This document shows, one piece after another, positions 61,654 through 64,000 of a DNA stretch of 64,000 bases. The stretch comes from Cunninghamella blakesleeana. Taxonomy: Eukaryota; Mucoromycota; Mucoromycetes; Mucorales; Cunninghamellaceae. The notes under the pieces are model-generated. The model was not told the origin of the DNA. It did not search any database and worked only from the letters and a program-made list of their open reading frames with translations. Location of the stretch: assembly GCA_017871115.1 (NCBI GenBank), contig JAFCIZ010000005.1, positions 1,720,501 to 1,784,500 of the forward strand, written 5' to 3'. Position numbers and translations under genes: made by a program. Position 1 is the stretch's first letter; each line of letters starts with the position of its first letter.

Positions 61654-62256
61654 TTTATTTAATAAGTAATAATAGTAATAATAAATTGATTATATATTAA
61701 ATTATAAATAACAAAATAGTTTTAGTATAAACTTGTGTTTAATATATTTATCATTTGATGACAATGAAAAAGTAAATAATTTGTAGTAAGGAAAACAAAT
61801 AACCATAATAATATAATTGACAAGATAATATATACTATATATACAATTATATATATTATTTCCTGGATTTAGTATGCACATTAATTAAAAAATAGTACGT
61901 ATAAAATATGTGATTATCTATTTTCTGATTGTTTTTAATACAGCTCACTTTATTTCAAAGAATTTTATTTACTTGGATGGCTTTAAAATTGAAATCAAGT
62001 TTTCACCTTGAAAAAAAAAAAAAATACTTTATTAAACTTTATTTTATTTGTTTGTTTGTTTATTTATTTATTCATTTTTGTCAAGTCAAAACTTCTATTG
62101 ATTACAAAAGTTGGATCCTTTTTTTTAAAATGATCATTTTTCATATATAAATAATTTTGTAGTAAAACTTTTTAATTCATTATTATAATAAGTAAATAAA
62201 AAATATTCAAACTTATACAAATAAATTAAATAATATTAAAATTATATATGAATTTT

Positions 62257-62287
<31 letters not shown>

Positions 62288-62571
62288 GAAAAAGATAAAG
62301 GATGAGAAATATAATAATAAAAAAAATATAATTTGGGTATGATGATATACAGAAAAAATAAATATAAAATAAATAAAGGTGTACTATTATATAAAGTTAA
62401 AAATAATAATAATATAATAATAATAATTATGTAAGTATAAAATAAAAATAAAAAAATAAAAAATAAAAAGAATGAAACAAGAATAGTATTATTAAAAAGT
62501 AATATTAATTGGTAGTATATTAGTAAGTAAAAAGTAAAAAGCTATAATCATTATTATTATTGTTGATATTA
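61580..62571. other. Convergent 3' spacer, ARP2 / AGC kinase
   Basis: AT repeats right after the ARP2 stop (about 61620-61650), A and T homopolymers (about 62268-62287) and AAATA-rich repeats. Nothing gene-like is seen. Confidence 0.5.

Positions 62572-64000
<1,429 letters not shown>

Overview
This is a very AT-rich eukaryotic nuclear window from what looks like a fungus. Evidence for fungus: a chitin-era polarity landmark (RAX2), VTC1, a GH3-GNAT fusion and a NRC-2/FPK1-type kinase sit beside eukaryotic genes such as ARP2, ALG14 and a GRASP. Genes are interrupted by many short GT-AG introns (roughly 50-200 bases), and proteins carry Asn, Gln, Ser and Asp runs. The domain mix (an ARHGAP12-like SH3-WW-PH-RhoGAP, RCHY1, EMC8/9, ERGIC-53-like lectin) suggests an early-diverging fungus, most likely Mucoromycota. 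That placement is inference from content, not a database result.

Twenty-one protein genes can be read, 19 of them complete. Left part: formin (5' cut, 1-2714, +), SIP5-like RING protein (4046-6003, +), ER-Golgi L-type lectin (6765-9260, +), an unrecognised Ser/Asn-rich protein (9513-11072, -), a four-finger C2H2 factor (12170-13531, -), GRC3 polynucleotide kinase (14872-18787, -), a DUF726/TMCO4 protein (18979-21397, -) and an SCI1-like nuclear protein (22475-23804, -). Middle: a HAD phosphatase (24029-25043, +), RCHY1-type E3 ligase (25353-26738, -), EMC8/9 (27767-28790, -), VTC1 (29125-29496, +), ALG14 (29825-30899, -), RAX2 with an added SH3 domain (31309-36654, -) and SH3-WW-PH-RhoGAP (37449-40454, +). 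Right part: pantothenate kinase (41265-43069, -), an SH3-RA scaffold (45022-49078, -), GRASP (51505-53055, -), an intronless GH3-GNAT-GNAT fusion (54078-56696, +), ARP2 (59758-61579, +) and an AGC kinase (3' part, 62572-64000, -).

Exon structures were assembled by hand; in every complete gene the exon lengths sum to a whole number of codons and the joined protein follows the family pattern. Functionally the window is rich in actin and cell-polarity genes (formin, ARP2, RAX2, RhoGAP, SH3-RA scaffold, FPK1-like kinase) and early secretory genes (lectin, EMC8/9, ALG14, GRASP), but they are not an operon and clustering may be chance. The most notable points are the SH3 tail on RAX2, two 7-8 base microexons in the RhoGAP gene, the intronless GH3-GNAT-GNAT gene, a group of CGCGCGA sites upstream of the RCHY1 gene, and a GC-richer nested inverted repeat at 3289-3373. 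No tRNA, rRNA, CRISPR array or intact mobile element was recognised.
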